NCBI GenBank assembly: GCA_963920665.1
Contig: OY987266.1
Coordinates: 3,167,001-3,231,000 of the forward strand
Direction of reading: 5' to 3'
DNA: 64,000 nucleotides
Origin: Straminergon stramineum
Lineage: Eukaryota > Streptophyta > Bryopsida > Hypnales > Calliergonaceae
Position numbers and translations under genes: made by a program. The notes beneath the pieces are model-generated. The model was not told the DNA's origin and made no database searches. It saw only the letters and a list, made by a program, of their open reading frames with translations. This document shows, one piece after another, positions 48,690-64,000 of this stretch. Each line of letters opens with the position of its first letter. Positions within the stretch are counted from its first letter, which is position 1.

Positions 48690-49873
48690 TGTGTGTTTTT
48701 CAAGAAGATGCTTAGATTGCTCAAGAAACAAGATTGTCCATAACTTTGAACTTTCACATCACTAATCCAAACAAAATGAATTTGAACTTTCCATGTAGCC
48801 AAAATATGATTTGTAAGAATTTTTTTAAAATTCTATTTCAAGTTTTGGTGGATTTATTCTCTACAATTTTCTATATATTTTTATGTTTTGAAGCATACAT
48901 ATGTAAAATTTTTACAATGCCAATGGGGGTGGGTCTTAGATAATGTAAAAGAACATGCAATAAATTATTGAAATCATTATCACTCAAAAAAGAAGCATTG
49001 AGAATTTTTTCTATGATTTTGAAATTTACTCAAAAAAATATGTCAATAGGAATGATTAGCTTTGAAATTCATATATTGGTATTTCCAAACTATAATTGTT
49101 TTCGTACTTCAAGTTTTTGAGATTGTAGTATGCAAATTGTATTGCAACATTTGTGTTTGGTAATTTGGATTTCTTACACTCATTTTCAAATTATGGTACA
49201 TGGAGTGAAATTGAACAAATCATAGACTTCATTTTTTAAGTAAATATATATATCCTCTAAAGTATAGTATTTTTACCCCACTACTAAGGTGACAAGAACT
49301 ATTGATAGTTGCTAAATGAGTTGATGTAGGTGTTGTGTTCTCTAGACCTACCCCTAGATAAGATGTCTAAATTGTTTGTAAAAGCATTTAAGCATAGTTC
49401 TCATCAACATCAATTTCATTGAGCTCTAAAAGACCAGGTGTCCCCTCAGTTTAGACAAGGTTTGGATAGGTTCCTATAATCTCAATTTTGTTTATGATCT
49501 CAAGTTTGTGATTTTCTGAATTTTTTTTCTGAAGATAGGAAAACACATTAGCTTTCTCGGAGTATGATTTTTATTCCAATTAGTGCCCAAGAGCATAAGT
49601 TATTGCCCCTTTAGCCCTACTATGCTACACAAAAAATCACAAAAACTCAAAATAAAATTTTCAAAATTCTCATAAAAAATACTTTTTCCTTCAAGGAAAG
49701 ACTTAATTCATTCCATTTGGACTAGTCTTGTGCAAGATCCTATAGTTAAATATACAAAAAAGAATCATCTACTTTCAATATTTTCAATAAATATTTAAAT
49801 GTTTTGCACCTTCCAATAGAAATGGCAGTTTTGAGTGTGTTTCGACAGAAAAAAAGACCTCGGTCCTCAAGGG
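48690..49873. mobile_element. Fragments of TTAA family A in opposite orientations
   Basis: At 48700-48790, AAGAAGATGCTTAGATTGC matches the + strand of 61530 onward. From about 49530 to 49873 the sequence matches the reverse complement of the 37238 element, ending GGTCCTCAAGGG with TTAA at 49874-49877. The two pieces face each other across about 700 bp of unrelated AT-rich DNA. They are remnants, not one intact element. Confidence 0.55.
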
Positions 49874-50637
49874 TTAAATTGACAAGCATTCACGCAAACA
49901 TGGCTTTGCTTCAACACTCGACACTGGAAATGAGCACTACAATTGGAAAAGAAATAAAATAGAAGTGTAAGTGTTTAAAACAACTCAAAAGGGATTGGCA
50001 ATTTCCAATCGATTATGAAAATAAATTTAGAATTGGAAATTACTTGAAAATGAATAAAATTTACCTGCCCAATCCCCACCATTAACAAAAAACAAGCCCG
50101 CAACCCAAGCCCTAGCCAGTCACATACATTACAAAGAATGAGTAACGAAGAATGAGCTTCGCACAAACATCGTGAAAGGCTTTCACTAAGCGACATTGTT
50201 GTTGCTGATAACATGCTCAGATGGCTTCAAGTCAGTGGGCGTTGGCACTACACTGATGAGCCACTCTAGATATTCTTTCATTCTATTTAGAATGCTCGTT
50301 AACCCCTTGTCTCCTTGGGAAATGCCATCTCCATAATATCTCCATAATTTACCTTCAATGACATGAGCACTGAATGTGTGCCGAAGTACCTCCTGAATTT
50401 CACTACGCCACCTTTCGGGTGAGGACGTCTTGCCGTTCCTCTCGCTGTCAGAGGATAAATTACAGGTTCGATGGTAGGAAGAATCCTGAAGCCTGACTGA
50501 TGAGTGATGACAGATCATAAGGCAAAAGCATGCCAGCTCCGAGCATAGGCGACACGGCAAGGGCAATCCGGAGTGAAAAGAGCAGGGAAAAAATCCATGC
50601 CATGCGTCGCAGGCAATAGGCCAGCCACAATGAAATT

Positions 50638-55145
<4,508 letters not shown>

Positions 55146-56407
55146 TGTTGCATCGGGCCTTGACAAGATTTCTCGACAAGCTTGTGTTTCTCTCCTCGTC
55201 ACACTCGCAAGCGATTCACACCCGCGCCCATGGCTGCCCCCGGGAACGCCAACGTCACGGGCGCCATGCTTGGATAGCTTGCATCGCGACAGCAATCGGA
55301 GAAAAACTCCAAATGCGCCAAGCGATCGGAGGGGTAGCGATGGCGATAGCGATGGAGGAGCCGATCGCACAAGCTTCAAAGCTCCTGGCGCAACGAAGCT
55401 CCGAAGTTTACAGGTGTTCTGTTTCTAGGTTTTGAATGCTCATCAGTCCCCTGCTTCTGTTCATCCTAGTTTTCATCCATCCATCGGGCAGCGTCCGTTA
55501 GGGGGGACGACGTTATTTTGATTGCCCTACTTTTTGAAATTGACGAATTGGTCGCTTCAACAGTACTGTACCGTAGTTACTACTCTAGCTGCCCTCCAGA
55601 ATTTGTGAAAAAGCAAGTGATGTGCCGCTTTCTCATCCATGAAACTCATCCACTTTACATCCGTCCGTTATACAGTCCCCCCGCTTCATCCATCCATTCA
55701 TGGGTTTCCCTTTCCCGTGATTAAGGAGGCCGTTAAAGGCTTCGTTTTCGACTGCCCACTTCCCACGGGGCTCTGTTCACAAGTAATGAGACCATTTGAT
55801 GCTCCCTGTCTCCACTGTGTGAACTCGTTTTATGAGGAGGCTGCCCGGCTGCCCGGCTGCCCGCTGCCCCGGCTTGACTTGTTCTCTGCATGGGCATTAA
55901 AATGGGGTCAATCAAAGCAATAATAATGAGGGATGTGGGGGAAATTTTCTTTGGTTTTCTAATTACAGTAATTTTGTGGGGGAGGAAAATCAGTGGGGTG
56001 ATGAATTTTGGGGTCAGTCTGTATGGAGATTATTCAAGCATGAAATTATGTTTGGAAATGGGCATGTGATATGCAGTAGTGTGGATGTGAAGATCAGTTT
56101 TTCATTTATATTTTTCAATTTCACTTTGGCAACTAGTGAAGTAAGTATAGGGCAATGCCGCTTGTCATCAAGGATTTCATGGAAAAAAAAGGGTCAACGA
56201 GGAGCATGGAACCCAACAAGGAGACTCCTTTTTTTGGGCAAAATCCTCATTGCCAAGCGGGATTGCCCGACATAAATTGTAGGGGGAAATCCTCCACTAA
56301 GATGAATAGAACATGATGAACAAAACCTGATTGGATGAAAAATGGGTAATGCGAGCAAAATCGCATACTAATCAAACAAGAAATCCTCTATTCATAGCAA
56401 AATCCAC
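55146..56407. other. CRK upstream region, no other gene seen
   Basis: The first 300 bp are GC-rich and probably the 5' UTR and promoter of the reverse-strand kinase gene. A short duplication (GGCTGCCC three times, near 55850) is present. Open frames at 55518-55923 and 55976-56275 have no recognisable motif. Confidence 0.4.
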
Positions 56408-56411
56408 TTAA

Positions 56412-56633
56412 CCCAGAAAGGATGCCGCAGACGTTTAGTGTCCGATGAATGACAAGGCATTCTCTTGTATAGGACAGAAATTCAACTATTCATCCTTGGA
56501 ATTAGTGATGGAAAGTGGAGATCTTCTACAATATTTTGACTTCAAATGAACTCTTTTGATTTTTTTAATACCAATTATTCCCACGGTTACAAAAATGATG
56601 ATTTCTAGAGGCCCCCTCGCATCCTTCCAAGGT
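56412..56633. mobile_element. Small TTAA-flanked MITE, 222 bp (family D)
   Basis: TTAA (56408-56411), CCCAGAAAGGATGCC...GCATCCTTCCAAGG, TTAA (56634-56637). The interior shares ATAGGACAGAAATTCAACTA and TTCATCCTTGGAA with the 48418 copy. Confidence 0.8.
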
Positions 56634-57408
56634 TAAGAAATGAACGGGACATTTTCCACCAATGGTTTAGGGTGATTTTCAATCATCATATAGATGAAGT
56701 CATTTACATTCATGCCCACGAATGAAACGTAAAAAATTTGGAAGAAAAATCATCTAGTATTCTTCCAAGAATACATACATTCCCCCCCCCACCCAAAAAA
56801 AAGAGTTCAATACCATCATTCTCCCAATCTCGTAGCAGAATTTCGCGATTTCTCCCATCGAAGAATAGAAAATCTCTCACCAAATATTCCATCAAAATAC
56901 AAATTTTGTGTCACTTTTTTGTGTGAATACTTGCTCCAAATCCAAACTTTAGTGAAGAAGATTCATATGTCAAAAGTTTGGAAATTGGATAACTTACACG
57001 AGGAGTTTGTTGAAGGATGATTGATGAAAATTAAACTTATCAAATTTTTGTGAAATGGGTGATTGAATCAATGGCTGTCAGGAATGCCCTACAGTTCATA
57101 ATTAACCAGTGGCCAGTGTTGACTGCCATCCCCAAAACAGGGCAACTATAAGAAAACAGGCACGATCATCAATTCAAGCACTCCAAAATTAATGATTTGA
57201 GAGTTGATGGTTTTGATTTGCTTTGCTTGGTTTTCAGTGGAGCATGGAGCCTACGTAACATTCAATTAACTTACTTAGGAAGGAAGGACACAATACAAAG
57301 TGTTCAATGAATGACTTTTAGAGAAATTGGAGAACAACAAAGAATTATAGGAACTTATAACTGTTGTTCTACTGAAAGCTTATTTATCTGCCATGATTTA
57401 GATCATTT

Positions 57409-57660
57409 CATTAGAGGGGATTTCAGGTCATGGGAGGGCCATTTCAGGGTTGTTCCCCTGGTCATGAACCATCGTCTGCTGGTCAGAATATAAAATTATT
57501 ATTATTATTTATTTATATTAAAATATTTATTTAAATAAAAATAATTTTGAATTAAAAAATATTTAAAATGTGAAATAATTAATGAAATACTATTATTTGA
57601 CATGGTAGTCTCTTGACCATGTCAGATAGTTGATGTGGCAACGTTTCCATGTTCCCCACA
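57409..57660. mobile_element. MITE family B, one end recognisable
   Basis: Starts CATTAGAGGGGATTTCAGG, with GGGAGGGCCATTTCAGGGTT subterminal as in the other B copies. The right end is not clear (CATGTTCCCCACAA near 57650 may be part of it). Probably truncated or diverged. Confidence 0.55.
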
Positions 57661-57715
57661 ATTTGCGAAGTCGCAATCTTGTTGAGGCGGAAAAAAAGAT
57701 TTTCTGTTCGAGTAA

Positions 57716-57943
57716 CCTTAGAAGGACACCGCATACAATAAATTTAAGTGTTTATGGATGATAGAGAATCTTTCCATGTAGGATAGAGGCACAAATGTTC
57801 ATCCTTGGAATTTTGTGTGAACAAGGGAGGTCTTGTACAATAATTTGAACTCTAATGAAATGCTATTGGTGTTTTTTTAAGCAAATGATTTGTACCGTAC
57901 CCAAAAGGATGAATCTTGTAGTAACCATCCCGTCCTTTGGGGG
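57716..57943. mobile_element. Small TTAA-type MITE, 228 bp (family D)
   Basis: The left end CCTTAGAAGGACACCGC follows GTAA (one change from TTAA); the right end CCCGTCCTTTGGGGG is followed by TTAA (57944-57947). Internal GTAGGATAGAGGCACAAATG and TTCATCCTTGGAA match family D. Confidence 0.7.
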
Positions 57944-57947
57944 TTAA

Positions 57948-60218
57948 CTACTTTGGTGATAGGACAATGTTTTTTGAGGCCTATAACTTTGTAGTTAAAC
58001 TTCAAAATCCTTCACTCTATACCAACCTTCTTTTTTTACTTTTTGAGAAAGTGCTAAAATGGCAATCAATTATAATTATGTCAAGTATGGTATTTTTGCA
58101 TTCATACATCTTCTGAACCAAAAAATATTTTTCAATTATAATCATGCATTTTTCCTCTGAAATTGGCAACTTCATCCATATATTAATTAGCAATGAAAAT
58201 TTTGGTGAAGAAAATACAAGTTTGGTTTGGCAAATTTAATAATTATGGTGCAAGTTGGCCCCTATGGATCCAACAAAAATAAAGTTGGTATATAAACTTT
58301 ATTTTTCCACTATATGTGAATCCCCATATTTTAATAGTTTTATTTTACACAAATGATAATATGTAGCTTTTATAAATCATGTAAGTTTTAGATATTTGAG
58401 ATCTCTAGTTAAATAAAGACTTGATTGTCTTTAGAAGCTCCATTTTATTAGTTTTGTTCCAAAGAAGAAAAAATAATTTTGGATGTCCGAATTTAGCTTT
58501 CACAAAACAATGCTAAAAATCAAGACTTCAGTCTCTTGCTCCAAACTTTCAATTGTCCAAAATGGATAGGACAATGGACTTGAGCTTCCCCCAAATTACT
58601 AGAGCTTGCTCCAAATACCCAAGTTCAACCGTGATTGTTGTACCTTAAGCTGACAATGGTTTAAAATATGATGTGGAAAAATGAAAAAAATATTCAATGT
58701 GATTATAGAGTTAAAAATTACTCTCGTAAGTGAAGGGCAAGACCAATACTTCTCAACCAAATGTTTTTCTAAAAATAAACCTTAAAAGATGCTAAATATA
58801 AATTAAACTATTATACAACTTTCATTTTTTGGGTTTAATATTTTTAAACAATAATTTCCCTGATATTTTAGGACTTAATTTTGTAATTATTTTTGGTTGA
58901 ACCTATCATGGAGCTACAAAAGTAGAAGAATGTAGAAATGATTCCTTGTGCATATAGCAATGTCTATATGACCTTATTAGCTTATTCGAATTGGATGAAA
59001 ACTAGCTTTTATGTTTAATGGATGTTTATTGTATGGAGAATCAATGTATTCAATAAAATTATCCAAATCTTTGTACTTACATGACTTATAAGATTTTTGC
59101 ATAGTGTCCTCTCTAAGTGGCACACACAATGTACATAAGGGGTCAAGAAATGTCCCTTGTAGAGCTTGTCTAGTTTTTTAGCCCATATATGGTTAATTGG
59201 TTCGGGGGGGTGGGTACTATGCTTGGGTCCTCAAAGTAACATAGGTAATATAGGATGACTTGTATTCTTTTGATGTGAAAATTAGAATAATTAGAATTAG
59301 TAATAATGGTCTAATTGTACAAGGAAGTGGGTATTATGTATTAGATTTAAAATAGGATATGAAATAAGAGGGAATTTTATCAAAATATTAATAGTAGTTT
59401 AGGGGTCATTCTTAAGAATTAATAGAACAATTAAATATTAATAGTAGCTTATGGGCTATAATCCTACTATATAAGCAAAATATCTAATAGTTAAAGATTC
59501 TGATGCAAAAATGATTATCAATGATCCATGACAATGTAGTGTATGTTGGATAGCAAAGTGTTTTGGCAATTACAAAGGACATTGGAAGCAAGTCTATTGA
59601 ATTTTTTAATATTCAATCAACACAAATTTTTTGGTTTTTGGCAGAAAACACAAAAAACACATCAGTGAATTTTGTTGACAGAAACATTGTTTTCTACTAG
59701 TGATGCGAAGTGAAAAAACTAAAATTGTTTATTTATTGGATTTCTAAGTGTAATTGAATTTCCATTACTATCTTTACATTGATTTTCTAATCAAGGTTCA
59801 TGTATGTGAATAAAAAAATGGAAATTGTTTGAAAATTCACTATCTTGGAGGCTTAGATTTTTCAAAAATTATTATAGAGGAACACTAAAATTGATGTGTA
59901 TAGAATAAAAGGCATAGGTGTTACATTCTTCTTCTAGTCCCAACAATCCTAATGCCTTGAATATGATGTGTCATTGTACATCATCCTTGCTCTATGAATT
60001 TCAATGTTATAAAATTTTGAAGTATTGTCTTTACAAAATGCATAAAGTTTAATTTAACATTACTAACATTGTTATAAAAAGGTATTCTCAAAATCGAGAG
60101 TGACTCAAAATAATGAACCCAAACCTTTATTTGGAAAAACAATAATTGATGTACATCTACCCTTGCAATATTGAACAACTATTGATAGTCCAAACGCAAT
60201 TGGGTTGAATGTAACGAC
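57948..60218. other. AT-rich spacer, no gene seen
   Basis: Very AT-rich. No recognisable frames, and no paired terminal repeats were noticed. Confidence 0.4.
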
Positions 60219-60242
60219 TATTAGATGAGATTGAGGTGTTAA

Positions 60243-61185
60243 CCCCTAAAGGACCAAATGGAGTTTTTTGGCAACATAGTGAGTTTGGTTAGTTCACTAT
60301 GAATGAAAATTTTTTTTTCTTTCAAATTTTCACACAACATGTGCCCAAGGAATATCTTTAAGGCCCAAGAATTTTCATAACTTTTGAAGACATGGTTAGA
60401 AAGTTATTGTATAATATGTAGTTTTCATTGCTTGGCAGGCAACTCATGAAGTAAAAAATATTTCTTTAAAAATCAGTTTTTTTTTTTATAAAAATTTGAA
60501 ATTGGTTTTCTAGATTTACATATACATGGAAATCCTTGAATCATTCCATTTTGATTTGTGAAATGAAAGTTATGAAGAGTTTTAGTTGTGTGTAGTTTGT
60601 GTGTAGTTATGGAATCTCCACTATAAAATAAACTTTGAAGACCTCTATTTAACTCAATTTTCAATATTTTTGGAAAAAAATTAAAAAATAAGTTGTAGAT
60701 TGTTTATTACAACATTACAAACATTGGGATTGGCATTTTTCAATTCCATAAATAAATTGTTAACAATTTAGTATTTTGAATCATCCTATACTTCTTTCTA
60801 TTTACTAATTTTTTTTCCTATATGTTGTACAATTCCAAATGATCTAAAATTTTTTAAGCATGTGGCCAACTTTCCTTGAAGAATGAATCGAAAGAGTTAC
60901 AACCATTTTGGACATTTTTTCATAATGATTTGACCTTGTGAAGTGCAACTGCATGGGTTTTTGCAGGGCAAAAAAATGACTTTTTGTCAATTTAAATGCT
61001 AATATTTTGCAATCTACATTTTGGAAATTTTGGAAATTTTTTCCACATCTTCTCAAACCAACATACTACAAGATCTTATGGTCACATGTGTCCAAAAATG
61101 TATTTTTTCTAAAATTAGGAACTTGTACTAGAAATGACAGTTTTGGAGTGTTTTTGGTGAAAACATAGTCAAATACATTTAGGGG
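60243..61185 (+). mobile_element. TTAA-flanked element, 943 bp (family A, long type)
   Basis: Starts CCCCTAAAGGACCAAATGG and ends AAATACATTTAGGGG; TTAA is at 60239-60242 and 61186-61189. The first half is shared with 36050-36528. No coding frame of note. Confidence 0.85.
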
Positions 61186-61304
61186 TTAAACAAGACTGTG
61201 AGTTCCCTAGAGTTCCTAGACTGTTGAGAATTGTGTAAACTACACCACATCAATAGCTTGATGTGGCTACAATTTATCCATGATATATAATATTAGTTAA
61301 TTAA

Positions 61305-61879
61305 TCCCTAGAAGACAAAGGCCATTTTTTTTTGTCAAAAACCACTTAATACTACCACTTCTATTGTGTTCATCCTATAAAAAAATATATATTATATATT
61401 TTTGAAATCTAACTATTGGATCTTACACTTAACTCTTCTAAGATCATGTGGTAAAAATTTTATCAAATTTGACCATATAGATAGGAAGATATTAGCAATC
61501 AAAGTTGGACAATTTTTTTCCAAGAAGATGCTTAGATTGCCCCCAAAACAAGATCGTCCATACCTTTCTCGTCACTAGTCCAAATAGAATAAATCAAAGC
61601 TTCACTTGTAGACAAAAATATAATCTTTGATGAAAAAAAATTTCAAAAAATTATTATGACTTTTTGTGATTATTTTGCTGCTTGTTGACCTCCATTTTTG
61701 ATGTATTGTGCCATAACTTTTGCTCCCGGGAACCAATTGTAATAAAATTCATATATCCATGAAGCTCTTGCACAACCACACATCCTCAACAAGTTTCAAA
61801 TAGATTTAGTGAAAATTGAGACAATAAGAACCTACAAGGACCCAAATTGTCCCTAAGGAGACAAATGGTCTTTTAGGGG
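61305..61879 (+). mobile_element. TTAA-flanked element, 575 bp (family A, short type)
   Basis: Starts TCCCTAGAAGACAAAGGCC and ends GGTCTTTTAGGGG; TTAA is at 61301-61304 and 61880-61883. Its left end closely resembles the CCCTAGAAAG terminus known from piggyBac itself. The interior matches 37238-37806 almost throughout. Confidence 0.85.
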
Positions 61880-62005
61880 TTAAATATTCAATATTTTTAA
61901 ATTAAAAATATATATTATTTTAAATTTTTTTATTTTATTTTACTATAAACAATCAAGGGAACAACCTTGAAATGGCCCTTAAGAGGACCTCAATCTCATC
62001 TAATG

Positions 62006-63900
62006 TATCATCTACAAAGCAAGAGCAATATTTTTTAGTACAAGTATAGGGCAATCACCTAGGTGGAGGGAATTTCGAAAAAAATAATTACCCCTTAATC
62101 ACCAACTATGCAATTATGCAAATTTCACATACCAGGAAGAGAAGCATGACATTTCCTGGTAGGGGTTTATGGCATCTTACATTCACTTGTTTAGAACCTA
62201 ATGACTTAATGACAACATTAGTAACACTCCCATACTTCAATCAATGATAAGTAAACTTAAGCACCCACTTTATTTCCAAACCCACACTAAGTAGACATAA
62301 GAGTATACTAGCCAATTGGAAAATAAACTCCATTAATTGCCTCAAACACGAGACTTGACATTACTTGCACAATCCTTGAATGAAATTAGAGAGAGAGAGA
62401 GATGCACACAAGTTTCTTGTTGGAAGTCCTTGTTTCCAAAGTTCTGTGCACTTGAGCGCCACAGCTTTGACGCTCTGAAACACGACATTATAACGAATAT
62501 GACCACCCATCTTCCCATCAGACAGATCATAAGCTACAGTAGAACAATCTATTTGACAAAATCCCACAACGTGAGGAACATGTCAAAATGCGCTTTGCAC
62601 ACAGCTCACTTTTCAGTGTACTCTATGATCATTGCAGGGAGCCTCAGAGGGAACCAGACGTTGTACCAAACGATCACCCTGTTACTTATGAGGTATTGCC
62701 CATAAATCCGTACGCCTGGAAGAAACCCTGTTGTGAGTTGTACGTGAGGGCTTGCAGAAAATTAGTAGATGTAAATCATATTTATGAGGTCATAAATTAT
62801 TGCATAAGGTTATAATCGCATGCATAAATTACATGCTAACCTTCAACTGGTCGTGCGAACGTGATCGACGATCTAGCTCTTGACCGTGGACTGAAAATCC
62901 ACCGTCACGGTATCTTCATGAGGAGATTAATTACCCGGCTTGTTTTCCTTACAGGAGTATCAGAAGCTTCCCAACTGATTTTGCTCGAGGGGCAGACTCC
63001 GCAGCTAGAGGAAACAGGGAAAATCCTTGGCTCAAATTTTTCCTGTTGACAACAGTACTAAACACCGGGCCGGGAATGGCAACCTGGTTACCAGCTGGAG
63101 ATAATATAATATAATCTCCCGGTGCTTCTGCTCCGAAATGTGCAACCTCGTGCATGCTCTGCATGTCTGAACTGGGAAGCGAAGAGCACCAGCACCAAAA
63201 TTTCGAACTCAACAACTGTGGAACCTGGGAAGTAGTGAAGACAGGCAAAAAATAAAACTAAGCGCGTACGATCTTAGCTTTGAAAAACACCAAATTAATC
63301 TCGTTTTTCAAAAAACTCTCGATCCCTAGCTAGCCAAGATTAATTAGATGGAACGATGCCTGTTATTGAGCATCACCAGGGCAGCATGCACGATCGAAAT
63401 GCTGAAATTAAACGAGGACGCTTCACTCAGAACTCTTGCACTCGTGCAGCTAGTGTTCCTGAAACTGGTGCTTCTAGCTTCTAGTTTGTAGCGTTAGCTA
63501 GAAGAATCCGGGTAATGAAGCTGGTGAGCCTCGCCAAGGCCGGCCTCTAACAGAAAGCACTGAAAATTTGTGTTTGGGCATCCTCAATGGGACCCTCTAT
63601 GTATCCACGTCAAAGTAGAGGTTCGCCCATACTTCAATTTCAACACTAGTTTATCCAACAGGTACCAATTATATATAAATTCTTACAACGCATAATACCT
63701 TTCAGAAAAGAATCTTTTGCTGTAGCTTTTGATAAATGAGGTAGAGTTCCATGAAATTTGACTATCCATATCTTAACTGAAGATATTGATGCAGAAGACC
63801 TCTCTCCCAAAGCTTGTGGAAAAAATAACAAAATCTATAACTGTAACAATTTTCTCCAAATCCTGAAAAAACTTGTTCTTAGACTTTGAGCATGTAGAGG
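62006..63900. other. Spacer, moderately GC-rich in part, no supported gene
   Basis: 62350-63560 has more balanced base composition than the rest of the spacer and open frames on both strands (62337-62705 +, 62949-63248 -), but none shows a recognisable motif. It could hold a lineage-specific or non-coding transcript. A short GA repeat lies near 62390-62402. Confidence 0.35.
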
Positions 63901-63904
63901 CTAA

Positions 63905-64000
63905 CCCCTAAGTAAGTGTCTAAGTTGAGCCTTTTGGGTTTAAAAACATCATTGCTTTTGAAGTGTTATAGGTCTAAATGTCACTGAGGTATAGAAATCT
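63905..64000 (+). mobile_element. Start of another TTAA family A element, cut by window end
   Basis: CCCCTAAGTAAGTG follows CTAA (one change from TTAA). GAAGTGTTATAG(G/A)T(C/A)TAA and TCACTGAG(G/T)TA match the beginning of the 13533-14492 element in the same order. The right end is outside the window. Confidence 0.7.

Larger units (their letters stand above)
60219..62005. mobile_element. MITE family B carrying two TTAA insertions
   Basis: The outer ends ATTAGATGAGATTGAGGT (60220-60237) and ACCTCAATCTCATCTAAT (61987-62004) are perfect inverted repeats of 18 bp. Inside lie two TTAA-flanked elements (60243-61185 and 61305-61879). Subtracting both, each with one TTAA, leaves 261 bp, close to the 264 bp of the uninterrupted B copy at 35663-35926. 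The subterminal GGGAACAACCTTGAAATGGCCC confirms the family, in inverse orientation. Confidence 0.85.

Noticed and set aside
48418..49873. One 1.46-kb TTAA element spanning the whole interval
   Set aside because: The left end belongs to the small family D with its own right TTAA at 48618; the right part matches family A in inverse orientation, so the ends do not pair.
55146..55379. In-frame N-terminal extension of the CRK protein
   Set aside because: The frame is open upstream but contains no ATG; MGQCYGK is the conserved myristoylation start.

Overview
This window is nuclear DNA of a land plant. The evidence is six intron-containing genes of typical plant families (pheophytinase-type hydrolase, PHF1, DREB-type AP2/ERF, GH127/DUF1680 protein, a plastid-type methyltransferase, a CDPK-related kinase). 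Introns carry normal GT/AG borders, a TATA promoter is visible, and AT-rich spacers are full of plant-type transposons. Fairly short introns (about 0.1-1.3 kb), about one gene per 10 kb and AT-rich spacers would fit a bryophyte or another seed-free plant. The lineage cannot be fixed from the sequence alone.

Layout. 422-4787 (+): six-exon alpha/beta hydrolase of the pheophytinase (PPH) type. 5927-7079: solo LTR with a perfect 5-bp target duplication. 8739-13098 (-): ten-exon PHF1/SEC12-like WD40 membrane protein whose first intron holds four tandem units of about 267 bp. 13511-14667 and 17279-17472: two copies of one MITE, the first interrupted by a 960-bp TTAA element. 19579-20364 (+): single-exon DREB-type AP2/ERF gene with a TATA box and DRE/ABRE-like motifs upstream. 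23123-29805 (+): twelve-exon secreted GH127/DUF1680 protein. 30511-31900 (-): two-exon methyltransferase. 31901-50637: about 19 kb without a recognisable gene, holding TTAA elements, a MITE, a second copy of the solo LTR in inverse orientation with a nested 1.5-kb insertion and a 180-bp satellite-like array, and a complete non-autonomous CACTA element with an ATT duplication. 50638-55145 (-): eleven-exon CDPK-related kinase (CRK). 55146-64000: gene-poor, with more TTAA elements, including two inserted in one MITE.

The genes do not form a functional cluster; each has a separate housekeeping, signalling or stress role. All multi-exon models keep the reading frame across every junction given.

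The strongest unusual signal is a family of non-coding transposons that begin CCCC(T), end (A)GGGG and sit between TTAA duplications, the piggyBac target-site signature. In one case the window also contains the matching empty site, so the insertion event can be reconstructed directly. No transposase for it is visible here.
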